Positions 22,740 through 33,551 of a DNA stretch of 64,000 bases are shown here, one piece after another. The stretch is from contig JAOTON010001129.1 of NCBI GenBank assembly GCA_034440635.1, positions 2,249,501 to 2,313,500 on the forward strand, in the 5' to 3' direction. The position numbers and the translations under genes were made by a program. Within the stretch, counting starts at the first letter, position 1. The number at the start of each line of letters is the position of its first letter. The DNA comes from Lepas anatifera (Eukaryota; Arthropoda; Thecostraca; Lepadidae). The notes under the pieces were generated by a model, which was given only the letters and a program-made list of their open reading frames with translations, was not told the origin of the DNA and made no database searches.

Positions 22740-23339
22740 CACGCGCACTGGAGGGGGTCTCGGAGGCCAGCCCCCATCTATTTTTCTGAGGTGGCCGGAG
22801 AACCGTTCATGGCCAAAAACGATAACCTTACCTAGCTGATGGCCTCTGTGACTTGTTACTAAATCTGATTTAAGCAATGATCACCCACCATTGGTTAGCT
22901 TATACCCTGAGGAGCACCCAGTGAAAAATTAGAATATGTTTTTAAATTTTAAATATAAAGAGAAGGTCACAAGGTCACGAGGTCAAAACCTGACCTGAAG
23001 GAAAAGTTTTTATTTTTTCTTATATGAACCGATTTGGGTATCTTCTATTCAGCGATATCCATACAAATCAATTTAGATCAGCCACTTTTAAGAGATGAAA
23101 TTATTTCTGATTCAATGTTTGTCTTAGCTTTGAAACCTTCATGACCTCTTTGACCTTTTAACCTGAAAATAGGCCCAATTGTTCTTTTGTATAGAGGGCC
23201 TTGCGTAAAAGTTTGGTGGAAATCTGAGGAGTGGGTCATGTTGGACTTTTTCCTACCTGGACGATTTGTCCTGGAATGACCCATCTATATCCCGAGAGTG
23301 GCTAACAAAAGCATCGCTACGGGGGGTGGGGGGGGAGGG
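22740..23339. mobile_element. Decayed TTAA-family element
   Basis: TTAACACGCGCACTGGAGGG at 22,736 matches the type A/C left end. The right end is probably GGGGAGGGTTGA near 23,340, a TTAA with one change. The interior carries clustered half-sites at about 22,975-23,000 (AGGTCACAAGGTCACGAGGT) and TGACCTCTTTGACCT near 23,141. No coding sequence. Confidence 0.5.
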
Positions 23340-24122
23340 TTGAAATCCCTTTACTGTTCGGAAAAAGGCATATTCGATATCTGTGCTGGAATACTATTGG
23401 ATATGCTTAAATCAAGTGAAAATATAGGTTATCACTACCTCACCACTGTTATTCCGGGCTCTTGTAGAAAATCCTTGACGACGCCCTGGATGCCGGACAA
23501 AGATAGGTACATAAACGATTCATATCAGGCCCATTGAGGCAGTTCAAAAGCTCTTTGCTATTTGTTGCACTTAGCTAGAATGATTTCATCTTTGTTTCTT
23601 CTCCACGACTAGACTAACCTCCACGCGTCGTGATCAACACTCTGTGGAATGCAGAACTGCAACGCGGTGGTTCAAGCTCAGAACTGTAGCGAAAACAAAA
23701 TGGCACGGCTCCACCCACGTGTTAGTTGTAGTAAAAAAATACCTTCTTATATCACAGAAACACACTCAAATGAGAATCAGAGGAATGAAAACATTACTTT
23801 AGCGTAGTTAAATTAGCAAATGTCTCGTTTTAATCTATTCGCAGAATTGTTTCATCACAGGAGAGTAAGACTATTCTTGAGGCAGTTTGCGAGTTCCATA
23901 GAAATACTCTGCAGAATGCATGTACTTATAAATTTACCCCTTTGCATTTTCAGCACGAATGGAACTGTCCCGTGCTAAAATAGCACAGAGATTAAATTAC
24001 CACACGCTTGTAATGTTACACTTTTAATGCTGAGATTAAGGCAGTTGTCAGAATAGATTTACTAAAAATTCTAGACAAATGCTTAAAAATTGGGTATATT
24101 TAGGACTAGACAGATTGGAATC
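23340..24122. other. Left-arm segment without recognisable gene
   Basis: AT-rich DNA; nothing recognised beyond short open frames. Confidence 0.4.
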
Positions 24123-24386
24123 CTACGCTCGAGGTGTTGTTTTTTCAGTGTATAGTTTACGTATGCTCACACCACAATAATAAATAAATAGGTTGAGCAC
24201 TTCACACCGCCACACCAGCAACCAGTCTGACGCGCTTTGCCTACACCGTTTCCCGCCTAATCCACGAACGAGCGCCGACAACTCACCACTGGCCACGTAT
24301 GAAATGAAAGCATCGTCATCATCATCATAGTTTGAGTTTAGGAGCGCGTCGACATCATAGGTCATATGGCGCCCGTGAGAGCACAA
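24123..24386 (-). other. Candidate first exon or mobile-element ORF with acidic run
   Basis: An 87-codon minus-strand frame begins MCSHGRHMTYDVDALL and has an acidic run YDDDDDAF near residue 20. At about 24,287 the minus strand reads CAGTGGTGAGTTG, a good splice-donor match just after the acidic run, so only the first 30-odd codons may be exonic. The same frame is recognisable, with a stop, on the minus strand at about 51,600-51,690, so the sequence is repetitive rather than a single-copy host gene. Some Harbinger-type proteins start with acidic runs, but nothing here proves that link. Confidence 0.25.
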
Positions 24387-24708
24387 TGCAATCCCACGGT
24401 TCTGGCTGAGACGTGGGCTTCTGGACGGAAATGAAACACGATGTTCGATTGGTTGTTGGCTATCTCTAGCGTTAGGATTAGATGGGGCTGCTTTGCTGGG
24501 ATTTCCCGTAACTACGCACTTTGTTTCGTTTTTGCACGATGGAGTAGATAGCTACTGGTGGAAATATGTTGACACAATTTTGGACTGTCAATTTGGGACG
24601 AGCAATAGAACAAAATCATTATTATTAGGCGGTGTCTTCTTGTTTTTGTTAGGCGAGTTTGCGTTTGTTCAATTTTTGAGGCATCTCTTGTCTATCAGAA
24701 GCCGTTTC

Positions 24709-24774
24709 ACTGGGGGGGCAATTTCCGGGCACTGGGGGGCATTTCGGCCGACTAGGGGCAAATGCCCCCCCAGT
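24709..24774. mobile_element. 66-bp foldback element
   Basis: ACTGGGGGGGCA at one end and TGCCCCCCCAGT at the other form a perfect 12-bp inverted repeat around a 42-base centre. It has the shape of a miniature foldback insertion. No target duplication could be recognised. The right-arm copy is at 39,155-39,222. Confidence 0.6.
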
Positions 24775-25127
24775 TATCATGTTAAAAAATGGCCTGCTCA
24801 ACCGTATTTAACAATGGGAAATGTACTGCGACTTGTTGCCATGCCCACCAAAAGCGTATCATATTCCTATCCTACCAATTTAATTGTATCCAGCCTAAGC
24901 ACATTGTTTTGTCTATGTTGGCTCAGAATTCCAGCCCTCTGCGTGACCTTGTGAGCCCAGGAACCATGTTGCAACTTGCAGGGTTCAATACAACTTTAAT
25001 ACGGTAAGAACAGTCAAACAGCCTTACAAGCATAAATATATGCTTCGAGAAACCTCAAATTGAAATGAAATGAAGTTAAGCGTTCGCTGTTCATACATAC
25101 CACAAGTGTCTCTGTCTCGTTTTATTT

Positions 25128-25418
25128 CAGGGGCGGACGCAGAACCGAGTTTTGGGGGGACCAAATCCATGTCTGCCTCTCCTCCTGGGGGGAGGGGGGA
25201 CGTGCAATTTGGGTGCTCGACAGACCTAGTATAAGCAGACCTAGTATAAGTACAAGATTGCTCCGCCTGGGCGGGGATGGGGGAGCGAAGAATTGTTTGC
25301 TCGACAGACCTAGGGTAAACACCTTTTTCAAAAATTGTTCTGTGTTTGGGGGAAAAATTTGGCCCCCTTCCAGCGCTTGGGGCATGGCTGGAATGCCCCC
25401 TCCCTGCGTCCGCCAATG
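25128..25418. mobile_element. hAT-like MITE, array unit 1
   Basis: Terminal inverted repeats CAGGGGCGGACGCAG and CTGCGTCCGCCAATG, flanked by the 8-bp duplication TTTTATTT at 25,120-25,127 and 25,419-25,426. An 8-bp duplication and CA..TG ends are hallmarks of hAT elements. It is internally non-coding, with two adjacent GACCTAGTATAAG motifs. Every other unit has it at the same site, so it inserted before amplification. Confidence 0.85.
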
Positions 25419-26284
25419 TTTTATTTGACCCCTGTCCTGTAGGGGAATGTAATAAGCAGCCCCCAACCTTCTTTACCATTAGCAGAAAAAGTCAATATCA
25501 TGATCATTCTCCTTAAAAACCAATCAGATCTAGAACGTTGTAGCTTTACTCAAGCTAAGTGCATGTCTCTTACCACCTTCGCTCAACATTTCCGCGCTCT
25601 AAACGCCTTTATTACGCAGGGACGATGCTGCAAGTTGTTGTGTTTAATAAATACGGTTTTGATGAGAGAAGATATGTCAAGTTTTTTAACCCGAGTGTGT
25701 TAAGTACCTACCTAATAAATATGTGATGGCTTAAATTCCGTGGCGGCGCCCCCGCCTAGTTTTCTTTGCCTAGTGTTAGGAGTGTATGTTTTACCATGTA
25801 CTGCGTTTTTACTGTTAATATACGCGTATGGATACAAGTGCGGCGGCGCGTAGCGCCGCCGTTTTTATGTTCTATCCGAAAAACCAGACGGGGGGGCGGG
25901 TACCCGCCTCCCGTCAATGCGCGTGTTAACCCGCGCCCCACGGGGGTCCGGCGCCAACTTCGCCCCACCGGGGGCCATCGATGGCCCCCCTCTAACTCCG
26001 AAAATATGGGCGTTAGCGCAAATCTGCAAAGTGCACTAGAAAGCTCGCGTGAATTCAGTAAGAAATTACTTCACATGTCTTAGAATTCCAGCCCTCTGCG
26101 TGACTTTGTGAGCCCAGGAACCATGTTGCAACTTGCAGGGTTCAATACAACTTTAATACGGTAAGAACAGTCAAACAGCCTTACAAGCATTAATATATGC
26201 TTCGAGAAACCTCAAATTGAAATGAAATGAAGTTAAGCGTTCGCTGTTCATACATACCACAAGTGTCTCTGTCTCGTTTTATTT

Positions 26285-26575
26285 CAGGGGCGGACGCAGA
26301 ACCGAGTTTTGGGGGACCAAATCCATGTCTGCCTCTCCTCCTGGGGGGAGGGGGGACGTGCAATTTGGGTGCTCGACAGACCTAGTATAAGCAGACCTAG
26401 TATAAGTACAAGATTGCTCCGCCTGGGCGGGGATGGGGGAGCGAAGATTTGTTTGCTCGACAGACCTAGGGTAAACACCTTTTTCAAAAAATTGTTCTGT
26501 GTTTGGGGGAAAAATTTGGCCCCCTTCCAGCGCTTGGGGCATGGCTGGAATGCCCCCTCCCTGCGTCCGCCAATG
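26285..26575. mobile_element. hAT-like MITE, array unit 2
   Basis: Same element and same TTTTATTT duplication as in unit 1. Confidence 0.85.
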
Positions 26576-27439
26576 TTTTATTTGACCCCTGTCCTGTATG
26601 GGAATGTAATAAGCAGCCCCCAACCTTCTTTACCATTAGCAGAAAAAGTCAATATCATGATCATTCTCCTTAAAAACCAATCAGATCTAGAACGTTGTAG
26701 CTTTACTCAAGCTAAGTGCATGTCTCTTACCACCTTCGCTCAACATTTCCGCGCTCTAAACGCCTTTATTACGCAGGGACGATGCTGCAAGTTGTGGTGT
26801 TTAATAAATACGGTTTTGATGAGAGAAGGTATGTCAAGTTTTTAACCCGAGTGTGTTAAGTACCTACCTAATAAATATGTGATGGCTTAAATTCCGTGGC
26901 GGCGCCCCCGCCTAGTTTTCTTTGCCTAGTGTTAGGAGTGTATGTTTTACCATGTACTGCGTTTTTACTGTTAATATACGCGTATGGATACAAGTGCGGC
27001 GGCGCGTAGCGCCGCCGTTTTTATGTTCTATCCGAAAAACCAGACGGGGGGGCGGGTACCCGCCTCCCGTCAATGCGCGTGTTAACCCGCGCCCCACGGG
27101 GGTCCGGCGCCAACTTCGCCCCACCGGGGGCCATCGATGGCCCCCCTCTAACTCCGAAAATATGGGCGTTAGCGCAAATCTGCAAAGTGCACTAGAAAGC
27201 TCGCGTGAATTCAGTAAGAAATTACTTCACATGTTTTAGAATTCCAGCCCTCTGCGTGACTTTGTGAGCCCAGGAACCATGTTGCAACTTGCAGGGTTCA
27301 ATACAACTTTAATACGGTAAGAACAGTCAAACAGCCTTACAAGCATTAATTATGCTTCGAGAAACCTCAAATTGAAATGAAATGAAGTTAAGCGTTCGCT
27401 GTTCATACATACCACAAGTGTCTCTGTCTCGTTTTATTT

Positions 27440-27733
27440 CAGGGGCGGACGCAGAACCGAGTTTTGGGGGACCAAATCCATGTCTGCCTCTCCTCCTGGG
27501 GGGAGGGGGGGACGTGCAATTTGGGTGCTCGACAGACCTAGTATAAGCAGACCTAGTATAAGTACAAGATTGCTCCGCCTGGGCGGGGATGGGGGAGCGA
27601 AGATTTGTTTGCTCGACAGACCTAGGGTAAACACCTTTTTCAAAAAATTGTTCTGTGTTTGGGGGGAAAAATTTGGCCCCCCTTCCAGCGCTTGGGGCAT
27701 GGCTGGAATGCCCCCTCCCTGCGTCCGCCAATG
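27440..27733. mobile_element. hAT-like MITE, array unit 3
   Basis: Same element and site; it differs from unit 1 in poly-G lengths. Confidence 0.85.
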
Positions 27734-28600
27734 TTTTATTTGACCCCTGTCCTGTAGGGGAATGTAATAAGCAGCCCCCAACCTTCTTTACCATTAGCAG
27801 AAAAAGTCAATATCATGATCATTCTCCTTAAAAACCAATCAGATCTAGAACGTTGTAGCTTTACTCAAGCTAAGTGCATGTCTCTTACCACCTTCGCTCA
27901 ACATTTCCGCGCTCTAAACGCCTTTATTACGCAGGGACGATGCTGCAAGTTGTTGTGTTTAATAAATACGGTTTTGATGAGAGAAGATATGTCAAGTTTT
28001 TTAACCCGAGTGTGTTAAGTACCTACCTAATAAATATGTGATGGCTTAAATTCCGTGGCGGCGCCCCCGCCTAGTTTTCTTTGCCTAGTGTTAGGAGTGT
28101 ATGTTTTACCATGTACTGCGTTTTTACTGTTAATATACGCGTATGGATACAAGTGCGGCGGCGCGTAGCGCCGCCGTTTTTATGTTCTATCCGAAAAACC
28201 AGACGGGGGGGCGGGTACCCGCCTCCCGTCAATGCGCGTGTTAACCCGCGCCCCACGGGGGGTCCGGCGCCAACTTCGCCCCACCGGGGGGCCATCGATG
28301 GCCCCCTCTAACTCCGAAAATATGGGCGTTAGCGCAAATCTGCAAAGTGCACTAGAAAGCTCGCGTGAATTCAGTAAGAAATTACTTCACATGTCTTAGA
28401 ATTCCAGCCCTCTGCGTGACTTTGTGAGCCCAGGAACCATGTTGCAACTTGCAGGGTTCAATACAACTTTAATACGGTAAGAACAGTCAAACAGCCTTAC
28501 AAGCATTAATATATGCTTCGAGAAACCTCAAATTGAAATGAAATGAAGTTAAGCGTTCGCTGTTCATACATACCACAAGTGTCTCTGTCTCGTTTTATTT

Positions 28601-28891
28601 CAGGGGCGGACGCAGAACCGAGTTTTGGGGGACCAAATCCATGTCTGCCTCTCCTCCTGGGGGAGGGGGGACGTGCAATTTGGGTGCTCGACAGACCTAG
28701 TATAAGCAGACCTAGTATAAGTACAAGATTGCTCCGCCTGGGCGGGGATGGGGGAGCGAAGATTTGTTTGCTCGACAGACCTAGGGTAAACACCTTTTTC
28801 AAAAAATTGTTCTGTGTTTGGGGGGAAAAATTTGGCCCCCCTTCCAGCGCTTGGGGCATGGCTGGAATGCCCCTCCCTGCGTCCGCCAATG
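28601..28891. mobile_element. hAT-like MITE, array unit 4
   Basis: Same element and site; it differs in poly-G and poly-C lengths. Confidence 0.85.
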
Positions 28892-29757
28892 TTTTATTTG
28901 ACCCCTGTCCTGTAGGGGAATGTAATAAGCAGCCCCCAACCTTCTTTACCATTAGCAGAAAAAGTCAATATCATGATCATTCTCCTTAAAAACCAATCAG
29001 ATCTAGAACGTTGTAGCTTTACTCAAGCTAAGTGCATGTCTCTTACCACCTTCGCTCAACATTTCCGCGCTCTAAACGCCTTTATTACGCAGGGACGATG
29101 CTGCAAGTTGTGGTGTTTAATAAATACGGTTTTGATGAGAGAAGGTATGTCAAGTTTTTTAACCCGAGTGTGTTAAGTACCTACCTAATAAATATGTGAT
29201 GGCTTAAATTCCGTGGCGGCGCCCCCGCCTAGTTTTCTTTGCCTAGTGTTAGGAGTGTATGTTTTACCATGTACTGCGTTTTTACTGTTAATATACGCGT
29301 ATGGATACAAGTGCGGCGGCGCGTAGCGCCGCCGTTTTTATGTTCTATCCGAAAAACCAGACGGGGGGGGCGGGTACCCGCCTCCCGTCAATGCGCGTGT
29401 TAACCCGCGCCCCACGGGGGTCCGGCGCCAACTTCGCCCCACCGGGGGCCATCGATGGCCCCCCTCTAACTCCGAAAATATGGGCGTTAGCGCAAATCTG
29501 CAAAGTGCACTAGAAAGCTCGCGTGAATTCAGTAAGAAATTACTTCACATGTTTTAGAATTCCAGCCCTCTGCGTGACTTTGTGAGCCCAGGAACCATGT
29601 TGCAACTTGCAGGGTTCAATACAACTTTAATACGGTAAGAACAGTCAAACAGCCTTACAAGCATTAATTATGCTTCGAGAAACCTCAAATTGAAATGAAA
29701 TGAAGTTAAGCGTTCGCTGTTCATACATACCACAAGTGTCTCTGTCTCGTTTTATTT

Positions 29758-30052
29758 CAGGGGCGGACGCAGAACCGAGTTTTGGGGGGACCAAATCCAT
29801 GTCTGCCTCTCCTCCTGGGGGGGGAGGGGGGACGTGCAATTTGGGTGCTCGACAGACCTAGTATAAGCAGACCTAGTATAAGTACAAGATTGCTCCGCCT
29901 GGGCGGGGATGGGGGAGCGAAGATTTGTTTGCTCGACAGACCTAGGGTAAACACCTTTTTCAAAAAATTGTTCTGTGTTTGGGGGGAAAAATTTGGCCCC
30001 CTTCCAGCGCTTGGGGCATGGCTGGAATGCCCCCTCCCTGCGTCCGCCAATG
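29758..30052. mobile_element. hAT-like MITE, array unit 5
   Basis: Same element and site, with a longer poly-G tract near 29,817. Confidence 0.85.
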
Positions 30053-30447
30053 TTTTATTTGACCCCTGTCCTGTAGGGGAATGTAATAAGCAGCCCCCAA
30101 CCTTCTTTACCATTAGCAGAAAAAGTCAATATCATGATCATTCTCCTTAAAAACCAATCAGATCTAGAACGTTGTAGCTTTACTCAAGCTAAGTGCATGT
30201 CTCTTACCACCTTCGCTCAACATTTCCGCGCTCTAAACGCCTTTATTACGCAGGGACGATGCTGCAAGTTGTTGTGTTTAATAAATACGGTTTTGATGAG
30301 AGAAGGTATGTCAAGTTTTTTAACCCGAGTGTGTTAAGTACCTACCAAATAAATATGTGATGGCTTAAATTCCGTGGCGGCGCCCCCGCCTAGTTTTCTT
30401 TGCCTAGTGTTAGGAGTGTATGTTTTACCATGTACTGCGTTTTTACT

Positions 30448-31525
30448 TCGTCCACCTTCGCTCAACATTTCCGCGCTCTAAACGCCTTTATTACGCAGGG
30501 ACGATGCTGCAAGTTGTGGTGTTTAATAAATACGGTTTTAGCACGGTAAAAAACAGTCAAACAGCATTACAGGCATCAAGATATGCTCCAAGAAAACTGA
30601 AATGTATATGAGATGAGGCTAAAAGCTTGTTTTAGATAAACGGTGTCTTTGTGGCGTTGTATTTTACCCCTGGCCTGTGGCAGGAGGATAAGCTGCGTCA
30701 ACCTTATTTATCATTGTAAAAGCAGTTAATATTGTGGCCATGCCAACCAAAAACCTATCAGATCTAGAACAATGAAGTAATACCAAAACTAAGTGCAGAT
30801 CATTGGCTACCTTCACGAAAAAGGTATAAGCTCTACACGTTGGTATTAGCCCAGCAGCGATGTTGCAGGTTGGCGTATTTAATTTAGGTTTAATACGGCA
30901 CAATCATGAAGCATTGCTACGGGCATGAAAATATGCTTAAAATGCTAAAAAATTACCAGATAAAGCTAGTTAACTGCTCCCCATGATAAAATCCTATCTG
31001 TAGCGTTTGGTTTAATCCTTGGTATTCTGGGGGAGATACGGATCAGCCAACCTTTTTTACGAGCAACGTTAGCAGCAGCAGTATATAGGCCATAACAGCC
31101 ATATTGTGGCCCTTCTCGCCAAAACACTATCAGCTCTAGAAAAATGCACTTTTACTCAAACTAAATAAACAACATTGGCTACGTTCTCGCAAGATATCAA
31201 AGGTATCCGCGTCTTTATTTCCCCGGAACAATGTTACAAGTTTCAGTGTTTAATACGGTATTAACACGGTAAAACACTCAAACGGCATTACATACATTAA
31301 TATATCCTTCAATAAAGCTATAACGGGTATCAGATGAATTTGATGGTTGGCTTTAAATCATCCATGCGTTTGTGGAGTTTTATGGAACCACCGCTAAATG
31401 GAAGGGAAGATAAGATGACCACAACATTATTTAACAATTGCAACGTAGTGCAATTTGCTGCCCTGTTCACCAAGAGCATATCATGTTTAGTCTTTTTTTC
31501 CACATTTATTTTACACAATCAGTGA
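30448..31525. repeat. Diverged satellite monomers, about 340-380 bp each
   Basis: About three monomers repeat a recognisable order of motifs: a GGAACAATGTT.CAAGTT-like start, GTTTAATACGGT, a run with AATATGCTT, AAGCTGCGTCAACCTT-like, ACCAAAA.C.TATCAG.TCTAGAA and CTTTACTCAAACTAA. These are the unamplified relatives of the satellite part of the composite units; 24,790-24,926 is a further piece. The monomer near 30,655 lacks the MITE and represents its empty site. Mirror copy at about 35,994-37,073. Confidence 0.7.
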
Positions 31526-31529
31526 ACAA

Positions 31530-31865
31530 TGTGTATAGTACACACGAATATGGCAGAAACATGACAGGAACAGCCCTTACCTATGTTGTTGTATTTTTTA
31601 ACTCATCACTAACACGGCGAGCCACGAAACCATTCAGGTGTGTGTGTGCGTTGTGAATATGTGCTGTGGCGTGGTGACGAACACGGAACCCACCAAGCAA
31701 ACATAGCCACCCTGTCTCAAGGACAGGGAATGGTCTAAACTTTGAGTATGTTTTGCGAGCGTTTTTGTTGCAGTGTTTATAGAAACTAGAGTGTATAAGT
31801 GCGCCTGTAAGGTTGAATAGATCAGATCGGTCCAGCATTCGTCTAGTCTCTTCGGCAACATCACA
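31530..31865 (+). mobile_element. Probable 5' LTR of a Ty3/gypsy-like element
   Basis: A 336-bp segment starts TGTGTATAG and ends CATCACA, so TGTG...CACA form the usual short inverted termini. It is followed at once by a primer-binding-type sequence and then gag. A TATAAG motif lies near 31,794. No matching 3' LTR was found in the spacer, so the left edge rests on the terminal motif alone. Confidence 0.5.
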
Positions 31866-31878
31866 TTGGTGGCAGCGG
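31866..31878 (+). other. Putative tRNA primer-binding site
   Basis: TTGGTGGCAGCGG directly follows the LTR end. The LTR at 60,863-61,320 is followed by the similar TTGGTGACAGCGG, which supports this reading. The primer tRNA was not identified. Confidence 0.55.
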
Positions 31879-31960
31879 CGGCTCCAACCCACGGTAAGCT
31901 CCACTTCCAAATTGCAGTGTATCATTCTATCTTTATTTCACGTACCCTTTCACTTTCCAA

Positions 31961-32278
31961 ATGTCCGAATCATCTGCCAACATATTTACATTTGCGAATT
32001 TCATTCATCCGTTTGACGGCACTTACCCTATTCAAGACTTTTTTGAGGAACTTGCGGAATCTGCCGGATTGGGCACCTGGCCTGATGAAGTCACAATTAA
32101 GGTCGCTAAGTCCATATTTACAGGACGTGCCAACAAAATTCTCCGAGAAAATGTAGATCTACGCAGTAGCACGACCCTCTCTGACTTCAAGAACAAAGCT
32201 ACTGCTTTGTTTACTAGAGACTCGAGACCCATGACTCTCAGACTCCAAGACCTGATGACATGCATGCAACAGACAGAT
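31961..32278 (+). pseudogene. Ty3/gypsy-like gag, N-terminal fragment
   Basis: A frame starting MSESSANIFTFANFIHPFDG continues for about 105 residues and looks like the N-terminal part of a Ty3-type Gag (FDGTYPIQDFFEELAESAGL, then an acidic/basic helical stretch). It is cut short near 32,278, where it joins integrase sequence in a different phase. The rest of gag, protease, reverse transcriptase, RNase H and the integrase N-terminus are missing. GTAAGC at about 31,894 upstream could be a splice donor for an envelope mRNA. The same truncated gene is in the right arm. Confidence 0.6.
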
Positions 32279-32279
32279 A

Positions 32280-33551
32280 TGGTATGGCGTTCCTGAAAGT
32301 CTCCTCACAGATCAAGGAGCAAATTTCACGTCAAAATTGCTGAAATCAATATGTGTCCAGCTCAACATTGGGAAAATCCAAACTTCGGCTTATCACCCGG
32401 CGACCAATGCTCGTATAGAACGACAAAACCAGTCAATCGCTAGTATGCTCAGTCACTTAGTAGACCGGAGCGCGAAAGACTGGGATCAAAATTTGCCGAT
32501 CGTTCTTTTATCACTTCGGACCCGTGTCCATTCTTCGACACGTGAAACCCCTGCCTTCTTGCAGTATGGCAGGGATCTTCGCCTTCCACTGAGTGATGTA
32601 TTTGAATCAGACCTGATTCAATACTCATCTATAGATAGTTATAAAACCGAAATGGTTCAGAGGCTTCAGCGATCCCACAACCAGGTTCGAAAGCTTGTGG
32701 AACAGGCCGCCGAGCGCCAAGAGGCGTATTACAATAAAACGGCGAAGCCCACAACGCTAAAAGTAAATGACCTGGTCTACCTGTATGTGCCAAAAACCCC
32801 AACAGGTGTCTCTGCAAAGCTCGTCAAGAAAAGTCGCGGCCCATACCGCATAGAAAAGTTCACGTCCCCGGTGAACGTGCAAATCCACCATATACATAAT
32901 AATGAAGACGTACAAAAGGTCCACATTAATCGCCTTAGGCACTATATTGACTATTTACCTGGTGGATTGGGAGATGGTACCCATCACCAGAGGTCAGAGG
33001 TGCCGATTAGTGTGGATCCTGTACCAGATCACACGCATGAGGCGGCGGATGAAAATGCCCCCATGCCTGGAAATGAATATGAGGCACTTTTCGGCCATGA
33101 AGCTGTAGCAAGACCAGCACCACCCCTTCCGTACAATCTTAGGCCCCGAAACATAAAACGTCCCCCATTCGCTGGCAATACGATTGACCCTTTCTTGTGT
33201 TTCAGATGCAAATTTCGTGGATTGTTGTATGTTCATCCCTCTTCATCAGCCAGGCCCAGACGGCAGCGCTCTCATCTCAGCACCACCGTAACGCCGGCTG
33301 CTCCAAGACAGACGGCCAAGGACGCTTTAATCCCCGGATGCTGGATTCTCAGCCCCTCTGCATGTGTACTTTGTAAATTATACTCAACCACTGGTACAGT
33401 ACATCACTCATTGATTTACAGCCACCATTTTCTGTTTACCTTTTGTTTACATCAATCATCGTTGTCACACTGGAGCCAGGCCGGTGTTACAAATTTTCCA
33501 TCCCGTAGTAGGAAAGCACACGGCCCTATGCACAAAATTCTTGTTTCCACG
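32280..33551 (+). pseudogene. Ty3/gypsy-like integrase, C-terminal two thirds
   Basis: The frame enters at YGVPESLLTDQGANF, containing the second catalytic Asp (DQG). It reaches the catalytic Glu in HPATNARIERQN exactly 35 residues later, giving the D-35-E spacing of retroviral-type integrases. The first catalytic Asp and the zinc-binding domain are deleted. A conserved C-terminal region (VNDLVYLYVPK, GPYRIEKF, INRLRHY) and a YNLRPR end follow by about 33,155. The remaining frame to 33,551 overlaps the envelope region and is probably not integrase. The palindrome arm ends at 32,441 inside this gene. Confidence 0.85.
33206..33376 (+). pseudogene. Envelope N-terminal remnant with signal peptide
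   Basis: A pyrimidine-rich stretch ending TTTCAG at 33,200-33,205 is followed immediately by ATG. The frame encodes a hydrophobic leader starting MQISWIVVCSS and reaches a stop after about 56 residues. A splice acceptor abutting a signal-peptide start, downstream of integrase, is the standard arrangement for env in retrovirus-like Ty3 elements. The following envelope domains are lost or out of phase. Confidence 0.45.

Larger units (their letters stand above)
24927..30447 (+). repeat. Composite tandem array, four full units and one partial
   Basis: Units start (AATTCCAGCCCTCTGCGTGAC) at 24,927, 26,084, 27,240, 28,400 and 29,558, giving a period of about 1,156-1,160 bp. Each full unit consists of about 194 bp of satellite, a 291-295-bp hAT-like MITE, about 235 bp of satellite and about 420 bp copied from the junction of the type A and B TTAA elements (compare 17,665-18,087). 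The fifth unit stops at 30,447. Units 1 and 3 share markers (GAAGATATG, CATGTCTTAG), as do 2 and 4 (GAAGGTATG, CATGTTTTAG). The repeated open frames of 67-178 codons in the array are not genes. Confidence 0.9.
15616..32441 (+). repeat. Left arm of a giant inverted repeat
   Basis: This 16,826-bp arm is matched in reverse complement by 35,078-48,304. Identity begins at AGTCCACGTTGCACTCGG and ends at CCAGTCAATCGCT, where the two sides diverge abruptly. Differences seen are scattered single bases (for example at 15,754, 19,713, 20,792 and 22,548), homopolymer-length changes and the tandem-array length. The left arm is 3,599 bp longer, explained by three extra array units plus a deletion of about 120 bp in the right arm. 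The spacer is 32,442-35,077. The arms are too long for a transposon's terminal repeats and contain older broken elements, so a segmental inverted duplication or a joined pair of alleles is more likely. Confidence 0.95.

Noticed and set aside
24927..30447. Repeated open frames of 67-178 codons in the tandem array
   Set aside because: They recur because the DNA repeats, occur on both strands, span element junctions and match no protein family.
24927..30447. CRISPR-like array
   Set aside because: Units are over 1.1 kb, contain transposon parts and have no unique spacers; the genome is an animal's.
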